Origin: JBFXDI01 sp050181295
GTDB lineage: Bacteria; Pseudomonadota; Alphaproteobacteria; Rhizobiales; Aestuariivirgaceae
DNA: 15,943 nt
NCBI GenBank assembly: GCA_050181295.1
Contig: JBFXDI010000095.1
Span: 1 to 15,943 of the forward strand
Reading direction: 5' to 3'
Position numbers and translations under genes: made by a program. The notes beneath the pieces are model-generated. The model saw only the letters and a list, made by a program, of their open reading frames with translations, searched no databases and was not told the origin of the DNA. How positions within the stretch are numbered: the first letter of the stretch is position 1; each line of letters begins with the position of its first letter. Positions 1-7,535 of the stretch are shown piece by piece.

Positions 1-765
1 GAGCTGGGCTGCAGCGGCGTCTGGGGCATGGCACGGCGGTTTGCCAGCCTGCCGGCCAGACCCGCCCTCTGCATCGTCGGCGAGCCGACGGGCATGCAGA
101 TGTTCACGGGACACAAGGGCGGCTCCTTCCACCGGATCACGGTCGAAGGTCTCGCCGCCCACTCGAGCCTCGCGCCACACGGGGTGAACGCCATCGAATA
201 TGCAGCGGAACTGATCCGCCACATCACGGAAATCTCGGCCGAGCTCGCCGCCTCCTCCCAGCGCGATGACGACTACGACGTGCCGTACTCGACAATGTCC
301 GTGACGACGATCCAGGGCGGATCGGCCTTCAACATCATTCCGGGGAGCTGCACGTTCGAGATCGACGTGAGGGCTCTGCCGGAGCTCGACACGGCGGCAG
401 TCATCCGGCGGATCGAGGAACATGCCAGGAATGCCCTGCTGCCGCGCATGCGGAAGGTTTCAAGCGAGGCCGACATCCGTATCGAGACCTCCGTCGAGTA
501 TCCAGGTTTTGCCCTGCCGGCCGATCATCCTTCCGCGACGTTCGTCAACCGCCATCTGATGCGGAATGACTATGCCAAGGTGGCTTATGGAACCGAAGCC
601 GGTGTCTTCAGCGACTGCGGGATCGTCTCGGTCGTCTGCGGGCCGGGCTCGATCGAGCAGGCGCACAAGCCGGACGAATATCTGGCCGTGAGCGAGATCG
701 AGAAGTGCCTCGCCTTCCTCAAGCGTCTGACGGCGACGCTCGAGCAGGAGGGACTGCCCTGGTAG
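1..765 (+). CDS. argE: M20 family deacylase, acetylornithine deacetylase-like (5' end outside window)
   Basis: This frame is open from base 1, and 254 residues are visible. M20/ArgE proteins usually run to about 380 residues, so roughly the first third is missing. The window starts inside the EE-L-G-C metal-site motif. Visible after it are V-G-E-P-T-G (Glu28 of the visible part, a zinc ligand in the family), the dimerisation-domain stretch with A-H-S-S and G-V-N-A-I, and G-P-G-S-I-E-Q-A-H-K-P-D-E-Y, whose His222 is the last metal ligand and is typical of ArgE. The family removes N-acyl groups from amino acids in the cytoplasm using two zinc ions. The next gene on the same strand overlaps or abuts it, so the two are probably co-transcribed. 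Being beside an FAD amine oxidoreductase and a catabolic operon, it may act on another N-acyl or N-carbamoyl amino acid rather than acetylornithine; that is inference. Confidence 0.85.
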   Translation, partial: ELGCSGVWGMARRFASLPARPALCIVGEPTGMQMFTGHKGGSFHRITVEGLAAHSSLAPHGVNAIEYAAELIRHITEISAELAASSQRDDDYDVPYSTMSVTTIQGGSAFNIIPGSCTFEIDVRALPELDTAAVIRRIEEHARNALLPRMRKVSSEADIRIETSVEYPGFALPADHPSATFVNRHLMRNDYAKVAYGTEAGVFSDCGIVSVVCGPGSIEQAHKPDEYLAVSEIEKCLAFLKRLTATLEQEGLPW

Positions 766-1943
766 GCCGCAGCCCCGACGTCGCGGTCGTGGGAGCGGGC
801 ATAGCCGGAACGGCGACCGCTTGTCGGCTCGCCGAGGAAGGCCATTCCGTCACACTCATCGACTCCCACGCCCCCGGCTGGGGCGCATCCGGCCGCAACC
901 CCGGCTTTCTGTGGCTCCAGACCAAGGCCGCGGGCTACACGATGGATTTCGCGCTGGCCGGACGCCGCTACGCGGACGACCTCGCGGCCGAGCTTCCGGA
1001 CTTCGGCTTTCGCGCCTCAGGGGGCATGATCGCCTATCGCGACGACAGTCTTCGGGACATTGCGGAGGATTTCGCGCGCGACCGTCAGGCCGCGGGCCTT
1101 CCGATCCGCCACATTGATGGAGCAGACGCTCGAAGCCTCTGTCCGGCGCTCAGCGAAAGCATCCATGGCGCGCTCTGGAATTCGCTGGACGCGCACCAGG
1201 ACACGTCAAGGCTCGTGGAAGTCCTGGCCGCGCAAGCCATAAAGGCGGGATGCCAGCTTCGTCTCGGCGCACCTGCAGCGCAGCTCATCATGGATGGGGA
1301 CCGCTGCACCGGGGTGGAATTTTCCGACGGCGAGAAGGTTATGGCCGGCATGACGATCGTCGCGGCCGGGCCGTGGTCGAACGCGCTCCTGGCGCCGATC
1401 GGCCTTGCCGTGCCCCTGGTTCCCATCCGGTTCGAGGCCGCACAGACGGCCCCCGCCCCCTTCGCGCTCGGGCCGGTGATCTGCGGCCAGTCGCTGTTCA
1501 AGTTCTTTAACGCTTCCGGGCGGACACGCGATACGCTGCCATCCCATGGCGCCGAGCGTCTGAACCTCCGGCTCGGTTTCACCGAGCAGGTGGCGCAGTT
1601 TCCCGACGGCACGCTCAGGTTCGGCTGCGCCTTCGAGCAGGGCTCTTTCGACGACCATGCAACGGTCGCCGGGCAGGCCATGGCGAACGCCATCCTTTCG
1701 GAGAACATCACGGGCTTCGCCGAACTGTCGCTCGTTCGCTGTTGGGCCGGCATCGTCGGCCAGACGCCGGACGGGCTGCCCGTCATCGACATGGCGCCGG
1801 GACCGGATGGCCTCGGCCTCAATCTCGGGCACTTCTTCGGCAATCTCGTCGGCGCCTTTTCCGGCGCGCTCTGCGCCGGCCTCCTCGCCGGCCGCGCACC
1901 GGCCTTCGACACCGCGCCTCTCCGCTATGCGCGCTTCGCCTAA
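705..1943 (+). CDS. FAD-dependent oxidoreductase of the DAO (glycine/D-amino acid oxidase, DadA-like) family
   Basis: Up to 412 residues. The N-terminus carries the Rossmann dinucleotide motif V-V-G-A-G-I-A-G, then L-I-D-S-H at the end of the second strand and G-A-S-G-R-N-P-G-F, the typical DAO pyrophosphate/flavin region. The C-terminus has W-A-G-I-V-G-Q-T-P-D-G-L-P-V-I-D and a Gly-rich G-H-F-F-G-N stretch that closes the FAD site. Family members oxidise amines or amino acids (sarcosine, glycine, D-amino acids) to imine plus reduced flavin. No membrane segment or signal peptide is seen. The start is uncertain: GTG at 705 gives a 61-base overlap with the upstream deacylase, whereas CTG at 759 has a much better ribosome site. 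GTG at 789 is too late because it lies within the FAD motif. The gene ends five bases before the convergent RraA-family gene. Substrate unknown. Confidence 0.85.
   Translation: MPRLPQASDGDARAGGTALVGRSPDVAVVGAGIAGTATACRLAEEGHSVTLIDSHAPGWGASGRNPGFLWLQTKAAGYTMDFALAGRRYADDLAAELPDFGFRASGGMIAYRDDSLRDIAEDFARDRQAAGLPIRHIDGADARSLCPALSESIHGALWNSLDAHQDTSRLVEVLAAQAIKAGCQLRLGAPAAQLIMDGDRCTGVEFSDGEKVMAGMTIVAAGPWSNALLAPIGLAVPLVPIRFEAAQTAPAPFALGPVICGQSLFKFFNASGRTRDTLPSHGAERLNLRLGFTEQVAQFPDGTLRFGCAFEQGSFDDHATVAGQAMANAILSENITGFAELSLVRCWAGIVGQTPDGLPVIDMAPGPDGLGLNLGHFFGNLVGAFSGALCAGLLAGRAPAFDTAPLRYARFA
746..761 (+). promoter_or_regulatory. Strong Shine-Dalgarno followed by a possible CTG start codon
   Basis: AGGAGG at 746-751 lies seven bases before an in-frame CTG at 759-761, within the last codons of the upstream deacylase; the stop TAG is at 763-765. 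Starting there would give the FAD oxidoreductase a normal short N-terminus (about seven residues before the V-V-G-A-G-I-A-G motif). The only conventional in-frame start upstream is GTG at 705, which has just a weak purine stretch before it. The site is real as sequence; its use as a start is inference. Confidence 0.4.
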
Positions 1944-1948
1944 CGCGC

Positions 1949-2620
1949 TCAGTCGCGCACGGCGGCCGGCACCTTGAAGACTTCCAGGGTCGAGGATTTT
2001 CCGAAGAGCTGCTTCTCCCAGCCGGCCTCGGCGTCCACGCGTGCGAGGCAGCCGGCGAGCTTTTCCCCGGCCAGCGCATGCGGCACGATGGAAACGCCAT
2101 CATCATCTGCGATCACGAGGTCGAAAGGTTCGACTTTCACGCCCGCCACCTCGACCGGGCAGTTGACGGCGCCGCGCTCCATGCTGGAGGGGCCCCGCGG
2201 CGTCGTCCAGCGCGTGAACACCTGGAAATCAGGCCATGCGGAGAGCGTCGCCACGTCGCGGACGGCGCCGTCCAGCACCACGCCGGCGACGCCCTTCAGC
2301 CGTGCCGCCGTGGAAAGCAGCTCGCCGATCATCGCCGCATCGCTCCGGCCGCCTGCGGCGATGACGAGCACATCCCCGGCTGCCGCCACATCGATCGCGT
2401 GGTGCACCGCACCGTAATCCTTTGGCTCGCATAGGGCAGTAACGGCAGACCCGATAAGCCGCACGCCGTCTCCGAGCGGCCGGATGGGACGGATCGAGGT
2501 ATCGAGATGTGCGCTCCCGCCGAGCTGGTCGGTCGCGACCGCGCTCGTCACGCGACGCCACTTGTCGATGAGCTCCGGCGCAAGCCTCTGCCTGCCGGGA
2601 TCGTGGATGCGAGTGGCCAT
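1949..2620 (-). CDS. RraA family protein (4-hydroxy-4-methyl-2-oxoglutarate aldolase-like)
   Basis: 223 residues, the usual length for this family. The core G-D-V-L-V-I-A-A-G-G followed by G-E-L-L-S-T-A-A and D-G-A-V-R-D-V is the RraA/HMG-aldolase signature, with Arg121 and Asp122 as the catalytic R-D pair and Glu100 lying 21 residues before Arg121. Family members with this pair cleave 4-hydroxy-2-oxo acids to pyruvate plus a second oxo acid, with a divalent metal; others are RNase E regulators or have no known role. Residue 125 is Thr where aldolases usually have an acidic residue. The ATG at 2620 has AAGGA upstream. It is the last gene of the minus-strand run, 14 bases after the aminotransferase gene, which favours a role in the final cleavage step of the pathway (inference). 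Confidence 0.85.
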   Translation of the reverse strand: MATRIHDPGRQRLAPELIDKWRRVTSAVATDQLGGSAHLDTSIRPIRPLGDGVRLIGSAVTALCEPKDYGAVHHAIDVAAAGDVLVIAAGGRSDAAMIGELLSTAARLKGVAGVVLDGAVRDVATLSAWPDFQVFTRWTTPRGPSSMERGAVNCPVEVAGVKVEPFDLVIADDDGVSIVPHALAGEKLAGCLARVDAEAGWEKQLFGKSSTLEVFKVPAAVRD

Positions 2621-2634
2621 CGGGGTTTTCCTTT

Positions 2635-3909
2635 TTAGGGCCTGGAGTCAGGGCTGAAAGGCGCCTCGTCGGAATTCGACGCGAGGTAGCGTTCGACGGC
2701 TCTCCCCAGACGCCGGATTCCCTCCACGATCACATCGGGGGCGGAGCGCGTGAAGTTCACGCGCATCGCGGAGCGGAGATTGCCGTCGAAGTCGAACACA
2801 CTGCTCGGCACGAAGGCGACCTTCTCCTCCAGCGCGAACCGGTAGAGGGCCCCCGTGTCGATCTCGCGCAGCCCCGGCAGCCTTCGCGCCCGCATCCAGA
2901 CGAACATGCCTCCGGGCGGTATTTCCCATTCGAACCAGCGAGCCAGCCTTTCGTCCGCGGCTCTGACGAGCGTATCGCGGCGCCCGCGGTAGACATCGAC
3001 GGTGCGGGGCACGTGGCTTTCTTCGAAGCCGCTTTCCATGAAATCGAGCGCGATCGCATGCGTCAGCATGCTGCTGCTCAAGTCCGTCGACTGCTTGGCG
3101 AGCGCAAGCGTCTGGATCAGGTCGGCGGGGGCGACCATCCAGCCCACGCGCAGGCCTGGCACGACGCTCTTCGACAGCGTGCCGAGATAGACGACCGGCC
3201 CTCGATAGGGGCCCGATCCGTTCTCCATCGCCTCGAGCGCGAGGATGCCAGGCCCCGGCGGACCATCGATCTGAAGCGGCAGATAGGGGTCGTCCTCGAT
3301 GATCCAGGTGCCTGCGGTTCTGGCCTTGCGCAGCAGGGCCGCGCGCTCTGCCGCCGGCACGAGCACGCCCGTCGGATTGGAATAGTTGGGAACCGTGTAG
3401 GCAAACTTCGCGGTTCTCAGGACATCTGCCGTCTGAGCGCCATCGAGCCCCCATTCCAGCCGGACGTAGCTGGGTTCCCTCGGGCGCCAGGCGTCGAGGG
3501 CGCCGAGATAGGTGGGAAACTGGGTGACGATCCGGTCGCCCGCATCCACGAAGACCTTGCCGAGAAGGTCGAGGCCCTGCATGGCACCGGTCGTAATGAG
3601 GATGTTCTCGGCCCCGAAGCGACGGCCAGCCAACCTGGATACGCGTTCCGCAACAGCGCCGCGAAGCGCGGGGAAGCCTTCGACCGGACCATATTCGAGC
3701 GCCCGGCTACCCCAGCGGGTCAGCGCCCTGTCGGCCGCCGCGCGCATCTCCTCCACCGGATAGAGCTCGGCCGCCGGAAGGCCGCCGGCGAGGCTCACGA
3801 AGTCGGCCTGCCCGCCGATCGCCAGAAACTGCTGCGTGATGTTGTTGGTCCGCTGCAGCCAGCGGGCAAAGGCCGGGCGGCCGGCCCGCCGCTCAGCGCT
3901 TCCGTTCAA
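2635..3909 (-). CDS. PLP-dependent class I/II aminotransferase (2-aminoadipate/MocR-type catalytic domain, no DNA-binding domain)
   Basis: 424 residues. Fold type I markers appear in order: F-V-S-L-A-G-G-L-P near residue 40, Y-G-P-V-E-G near 73-78, N-Y-S-N-P-T-G at 175-181, E-D-D-P-Y at 205-209, L-S-K-S with the PLP lysine at Lys247, and G-L-R-V-G-W just after. The pattern matches LysN/kynurenine-aminotransferase-like enzymes and the C-terminal half of MocR regulators, but there is no N-terminal winged helix, so it is an enzyme. It would move an amino group from the substrate to a 2-oxo acid. The start is TTG at 3909-3907, overlapping the TGA of the MaoC gene by four bases, with GGGGAA about eight bases upstream. 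No ATG occurs before residue 55, so TTG is strongly favoured. Confidence 0.88.
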   Translation of the reverse strand: MNGSAERRAGRPAFARWLQRTNNITQQFLAIGGQADFVSLAGGLPAAELYPVEEMRAAADRALTRWGSRALEYGPVEGFPALRGAVAERVSRLAGRRFGAENILITTGAMQGLDLLGKVFVDAGDRIVTQFPTYLGALDAWRPREPSYVRLEWGLDGAQTADVLRTAKFAYTVPNYSNPTGVLVPAAERAALLRKARTAGTWIIEDDPYLPLQIDGPPGPGILALEAMENGSGPYRGPVVYLGTLSKSVVPGLRVGWMVAPADLIQTLALAKQSTDLSSSMLTHAIALDFMESGFEESHVPRTVDVYRGRRDTLVRAADERLARWFEWEIPPGGMFVWMRARRLPGLREIDTGALYRFALEEKVAFVPSSVFDFDGNLRSAMRVNFTRSAPDVIVEGIRRLGRAVERYLASNSDEAPFSPDSRP

Positions 3910-4316
3910 GATTTCGTTCCCCAGCGGTCGGCGTCCACGAGCGCCGTGCCGGTTACGACCTCCGCCCCGTCCTGCCGTCTGAGCCGCAGCGCCAGCTCGA
4001 ACCCCCTCGCTTCCGTCATCTCGCGCATCACGCTTCCTTCGGCGCGCAGCACATCGCCTGGCCAGACGGGCGCGACAAATCGCACGCGGAAGCGCCGCAC
4101 GAAGCGACCCTCCATCCAGGCGGACAGGAACGATCCGAGGAGACCGGCCGAGAGCATCCCGTGCGCCATGACGCTCGGAAGGCCCGCCTCGCGCGCAAAG
4201 GTCTCGTCGTGATGGAGCGGGTTAAAATCACCAGACGCGCCTGCGTACCGCACGAGATCGGTACGCGTCACCGGCCCGAAGACGAAGTCCGGCGGCGGCG
4301 GAAGCGCTTCCCTCAT
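3906..4316 (-). CDS. MaoC-type dehydratase/hydratase, C-type hotdog subunit
   Basis: 136 residues, a single hotdog domain. The hydratase-2 motif G-D-F-N-P-L-H-H-D is intact, with catalytic Asp30 and His35, followed by S-V-M-A-H-G-M-L. This family adds water to 2-enoyl-CoA thioesters, giving (R)-3-hydroxyacyl-CoA, or does the reverse. The ATG at 4316 overlaps the stop of the preceding small MaoC gene (ATGA), so the two are translationally coupled. The pair probably forms one heteromeric enzyme with this protein as the catalytic subunit. An open frame extends upstream to 4703 but is low-complexity Arg/Pro-rich antisense-like sequence overlapping the neighbour, so it was not used. Confidence 0.85.
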   Translation of the reverse strand: MREALPPPPDFVFGPVTRTDLVRYAGASGDFNPLHHDETFAREAGLPSVMAHGMLSAGLLGSFLSAWMEGRFVRRFRVRFVAPVWPGDVLRAEGSVMREMTEARGFELALRLRRQDGAEVVTGTALVDADRWGTKS

Positions 4317-4735
4317 GCCTTCCGCTCCCCCTGCTCCACGGCGGTGCTGCGCTCGAAGCCGATCGTCTCGCCGCTTTCGCTGTCGCGGATCTCGATCTCG
4401 ACGGTGACAAGGCGCATCGTTCCGCCGCGTCGTCCGACCTTCTCCTCGTCGCGGATCAGGCGGGCACGGCAGGTCACCGTCTCTCCCACGCGGAGCGGGC
4501 GGAGATACTCGTATTCCTGCTCGCCATGCACCGTGCGCTGCTTGTCGAGCGGAAGGATCTCCTTCACGAAGCGCTCGATGAACCCTGCGGTCAGCACAAC
4601 CGGGAAGGTGAGAGGGGGAACCGGCGGGTTCGCATCGAGCCGGGGATCGTGCACGGCGCGGGCGAACTCCCGCACCTTGCTCCATTCGACCGGGTGCTCC
4701 CATTCGCCGAGCAGTTCTCCCTCTTCCGCGTTCAT
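4313..4735 (-). CDS. MaoC-type dehydratase, N-type hotdog subunit (FAS1-like dehydratase domain)
   Basis: 140 residues. It shows the N-terminal MaoC dehydratase pattern: V-E-W-S-K-V-R-E-F-A-R-A-V, then P-P-L-T-F-P-V-V-L, then H-G-E-Q-E-Y-E-Y-L-R-P-L-R-V-G-E. In two-subunit or fused hydratases this half binds the acyl-CoA while the C-type half carries the Asp/His pair. The ATG at 4735 shares one base with the TAA stop of the permease gene (TAATG), and the gene ends in a four-base overlap with the C-type subunit. The tight coupling to both neighbours ties this hydratase to the transported substrate. It could also be a thioesterase-like hotdog protein, but its partner argues for hydratase. Confidence 0.8.
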   Translation of the reverse strand: MNAEEGELLGEWEHPVEWSKVREFARAVHDPRLDANPPVPPLTFPVVLTAGFIERFVKEILPLDKQRTVHGEQEYEYLRPLRVGETVTCRARLIRDEEKVGRRGGTMRLVTVEIEIRDSESGETIGFERSTAVEQGERKA

Positions 4736-5550
4736 TAGAGCTCCCTCGGCATCAGGCCGCCCCGTCGGGACAGCGCGAGAATCACGAGCAGCGCCAGAAG
4801 ATTGAGCGCGATGAGCAGCGTCGCCACCGCCGTGATCGTCGGATTGATCTGCATGATGAGCTCGTTGAACATGCGCTTCGGAATGGTGAGATGCGTGCCG
4901 CTCAGGAAGAGCGTGACGACAACCTCGTCGAAACTCACCACGAAGGCGAATATCCAGGCTGCGACGGCGCTCGGCAACAGGTTCGGAAGCACGACCCGGG
5001 TCAGGATCCTGATGCGGCCGGCGCCGAGCGTGGCGGCGACCTGCTCGATCCTGACATCGAAGGAACGGATCGCCACCTGCATGATGAGCACCGCATAGGG
5101 CGTGACGAGCAGGGTGTGGGCCAAGGCCAGACCGAAGAAAGTCCCCAGGATCTTCAGTCGCGCGAAGACGATGAAGAGCGCGACGGCGGTGATGATCGAG
5201 GGCACGATGATCGGGGCGATGAAGTTCGCCTCGAGAGCGTTTTTGAAGGGAAAGCTGCCCCGAACAAGCCCGTAAGCCGCGAGCGTTCCCAGAACCAGGG
5301 CGGCCGTGCTCGAGATCGTCGCGAGAAGCAGAGAGTTGATGCCCGCCTGCACCCATACCTCGTTGCCGAAGAAGGCCTCGTACCAGCGCGTCGACAGCCC
5401 GGGCGGCGGGAACTCCAGCGACTGCGCGCTCGAGAACGACATCGGCACGATGATGAGCATCGGCAGGCAAAGGAAGAACAGGATGACGAGCGCGGTCGCG
5501 GTCAACCAGAATGGCTGGCTCCTTCCCACCATGCCGGCTTCGGCGGTCAT
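4735..5550 (-). CDS. ABC transporter permease, PotC-like (spermidine/putrescine type)
   Basis: 271 residues with about six hydrophobic segments, the first near residues 15-35. The inner-membrane permease EAA-type loop is present: Q-V-A-A-T-L-G-A-G-R followed by V-V-L-P-N-L-L-P, which docks on the ATPase. S-F-D-E-V-V-V-T-L-F after it is typical of PotC proteins. It forms the membrane channel together with the PotB-like permease. The ATG at 5550 overlaps the TGA of that gene (ATGA); a second Met six codons later is less likely. Such transporters import polyamines, other small cationic or amide compounds, or organic acids. The substrate is not deducible from the permease. Confidence 0.9.
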   Translation of the reverse strand: MTAEAGMVGRSQPFWLTATALVILFFLCLPMLIIVPMSFSSAQSLEFPPPGLSTRWYEAFFGNEVWVQAGINSLLLATISSTAALVLGTLAAYGLVRGSFPFKNALEANFIAPIIVPSIITAVALFIVFARLKILGTFFGLALAHTLLVTPYAVLIMQVAIRSFDVRIEQVAATLGAGRIRILTRVVLPNLLPSAVAAWIFAFVVSFDEVVVTLFLSGTHLTIPKRMFNELIMQINPTITAVATLLIALNLLALLVILALSRRGGLMPREL

Positions 5551-6434
5551 GCCTTGCCTCGCAGCCACTGGTAGAGCCCGTAGAGCGCCAATGTCGCAGC
5601 CAGCAGGACGACGGCGTTGACGGCGGCGATCTCCCAGCGGGCGAACTTGTTGATGAGCATATCCATCATGTTTGCGACCATCGGCACGCGGCCACCGCCC
5701 AAGATCGCCGGCGTGATGTAGAAGCCGAGGCTCAGGATGAAGACAAGCGCCATGCTGGCGCCGAGCGCCGGCAGGGTGAGCGGAAAGAAGACGCGCCAGA
5801 AGATTTCTGTGCGTGAGGCGCCCAAGGTCTCGGCGACCTGCATCAGGCGCGGGTCGATCCGCCGCATGGACGCGAAAAGGGGCAGGATGAGGAACGGCAG
5901 CAGCACGTTCGTCATGCCAAAAGCTACTCCCGCCTCGTTGTAAAGGAACTCGACCGGGCGGGTTGTCAGGCCCCAACTTTGCAGCCACCGGTTCAGGATG
6001 CCGCCGTTGCCAAGCACGACGATCCAGGCATAGGTCCTGACAAGGATGGAGACCCAGAAGGTCATGACGACGAGACCGAGCGCTATCATCTGCTCGCGTG
6101 GATGCAGCCGGCTGATCCAGTAGGCAAGCACGTAGCCGAGCAGCGCCGTGACGAGCGTGACCTCGCCCGCCACGACGACCGTGCGCCATATGATGCGTGC
6201 ATAGCTTCCCGATGCCAGGAAATCGGCGTAGTTCGACAGCGTCAGCGCTCCCGTTGCCGGATCGCTGAAGCTCCAGAGGACCGACGTCAGGATCGGGACA
6301 TCGAAGGCGACGAGAACGAGCAGCAGGAGGGGCGCCAGGAAGAGCAATCCTTCCCAACGCCTGCGGACATCGCGGGCTAGCCCGCCAGCGGCAAGCATCG
6401 AGCCGGCTCGGGTTGCCGGATCAGCGACGCTCAT
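5547..6434 (-). CDS. ABC transporter permease, PotB-like (spermidine/putrescine type)
   Basis: 295 residues from the ATG at 6434, which has an excellent GGAGGG ribosome site upstream. The frame stays open beyond this, but the extension is Ser/Arg-rich and overlaps the binding-protein gene, so it was rejected. The protein opens with a short cytoplasmic leader, a first membrane segment (L-L-F-L-A-P-L-L-L-L-V-L-V-A-F) and several more. The cytoplasmic EAA loop Q-V-A-E-T-L-G-A-S-R followed by V-F-F-P-L-T-L-P-A-L is clear. It lies 22 bases downstream of the binding-protein gene and pairs with the PotC-like permease as the inner-membrane heterodimer. Confidence 0.9.
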   Translation of the reverse strand: MSVADPATRAGSMLAAGGLARDVRRRWEGLLFLAPLLLLVLVAFDVPILTSVLWSFSDPATGALTLSNYADFLASGSYARIIWRTVVVAGEVTLVTALLGYVLAYWISRLHPREQMIALGLVVMTFWVSILVRTYAWIVVLGNGGILNRWLQSWGLTTRPVEFLYNEAGVAFGMTNVLLPFLILPLFASMRRIDPRLMQVAETLGASRTEIFWRVFFPLTLPALGASMALVFILSLGFYITPAILGGGRVPMVANMMDMLINKFARWEIAAVNAVVLLAATLALYGLYQWLRGKA

Positions 6435-6456
6435 GGCTCCCTCCTGCCACGGCAGG

Positions 6457-7482
6457 CTACTGCTCGAGCTTGAACTCGTTCCAGCGCTTCTCGATCTCGG
6501 CGGCGTTCTTGAACCACCAGTCACCGTTCGCGAACCACTGGACCTTCTTGTTCTCGCTGTAGGTCGGGAACTCGGCGAGCTTGTCCTTGGGCAGGAGCTT
6601 CTCCAGCTCCGGGCTTGGCCCCGGATAGGAGACGTACTGCGCCACGCAAGCCTGCTTTTCCACCTCGGTCTGCGCCTGGAACCACTGGTAGAGCATCTTC
6701 TTCTGCTCCTCCGTCGATCCCTTCGTCACCACGAACCACGACACGTCCAGCATGCCCTGGTTGAAGGACGTGCTGATGCCTTCCTGCCCGATGACGCGGC
6801 CGGACCAGGAGATGGCATACTGCGCCTCATTGTCCTTCAGAAGCTGCGGTGGCTGCGCGCCGGCTTGCCACCAGATCACGTCCTTCTTGATCCGCTGAAG
6901 CGTCTTGAAGGCCCTGTCGAGATCGAAGCCCTTGCTCACCTCGTCCGGAGAGACGCCGTCCGCGATCGCCGCGAAGGGCAAGAGATAGTCCGGATAGTCG
7001 GGAAGCGCCCGCTTGCCCGGGAACTTCTCCGTATCGAAGAACTCGGCCCAGTCCTTCGGCGCCGGAGCATCCTTCCTCCAGGCCATGATCGTCGAGTAGT
7101 AGGAGGATCCGAAGCCGTACTCGTTCTTGGCCTCGTCGAACATCGGCTTGGGATCGACCGCCGCCCAGTCGATCTTCTCGATCAGCCCCTCCGAGATCAT
7201 CCTCGACAGCTCGTTGGTGCCGGCATCGCTCGAGACGTTGTTGACGACTCCGGCCTTCACCTGCGCCGCCACCTTGGCGTAGCCGCCCGGCGTCTCCACG
7301 ATCACCTTGATGCTCTTGTCCTTCAGGAGGGGCTCGTCGACGCACTTGGCGACGGCGTCTCCCCACTGGCCTCCGGCATGCATGACGTGAAGTTCTTTCA
7401 CATCCTGAGCGCCGGCCGGAACGGCAAGCGCCAGCATGAGGCCGGACAAGACAGAGAAACTCCCCAATGCAAGCTTGTGCAT
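6457..7482 (-). CDS. ABC transporter periplasmic substrate-binding protein (PotD-like, SBP type 8)
   Basis: 341 residues. The N-terminus is a Sec signal peptide: charged M-H-K, a hydrophobic core to about residue 22, and a P-A-G-A cleavage box, giving a mature protein starting near Gln26. The mature part has features of polyamine/iron-type binding proteins, such as the aromatic-rich G-F-G-S-S-Y-Y-S-T-I-M-A-W stretch, K-D-W-A-E-F-F-D and F-P-G-K-R-A-L. The protein captures the substrate in the periplasm and delivers it to the two permeases. The ATG at 7482 follows GGAG by six bases. A 58-base gap with a hairpin separates it from the ATPase gene, a common arrangement that raises binding-protein expression. 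The ligand is unknown; the cluster suggests a nitrogen-containing acid or amide. Confidence 0.9.
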   Translation of the reverse strand: MHKLALGSFSVLSGLMLALAVPAGAQDVKELHVMHAGGQWGDAVAKCVDEPLLKDKSIKVIVETPGGYAKVAAQVKAGVVNNVSSDAGTNELSRMISEGLIEKIDWAAVDPKPMFDEAKNEYGFGSSYYSTIMAWRKDAPAPKDWAEFFDTEKFPGKRALPDYPDYLLPFAAIADGVSPDEVSKGFDLDRAFKTLQRIKKDVIWWQAGAQPPQLLKDNEAQYAISWSGRVIGQEGISTSFNQGMLDVSWFVVTKGSTEEQKKMLYQWFQAQTEVEKQACVAQYVSYPGPSPELEKLLPKDKLAEFPTYSENKKVQWFANGDWWFKNAAEIEKRWNEFKLEQ

Positions 7483-7507
7483 ATCCTTCTCCCTTCGCTT
7501 ACACCCT

Positions 7508-7535
7508 GACAGAGTTCGAAAGCGGCCGCTCTGTC
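7508..7535 (-). promoter_or_regulatory. Intercistronic hairpin upstream of the binding-protein gene
   Basis: A perfect seven-base inverted repeat, GACAGAG (7508-7514) and CTCTGTC (7529-7535), encloses a 14-base loop that overlaps the palindromes AGCGGCCGCT and TTCGAA. It lies in the 58-base gap between the ATPase stop (7541) and the binding-protein ATG (7482), about 25 bases before that start. No U-run follows on the minus strand, so it is not a classical terminator. A 5' mRNA-stabilising or processing stem for the binding-protein message is the likelier role (inference). Confidence 0.45.

Noticed and set aside
3013..4212. Plus-strand open frame (399 codons) opposite the aminotransferase
   Set aside because: It is antisense to a gene with a complete set of PLP motifs; its composition is Arg/Gly-rich and non-specific.
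4317..4703. N-terminal extension of the C-type MaoC gene
   Set aside because: The extension is Arg/Pro-rich, covers almost the whole neighbouring MaoC gene in another frame, and the ATGA junction at 4316 gives a normal-length protein.
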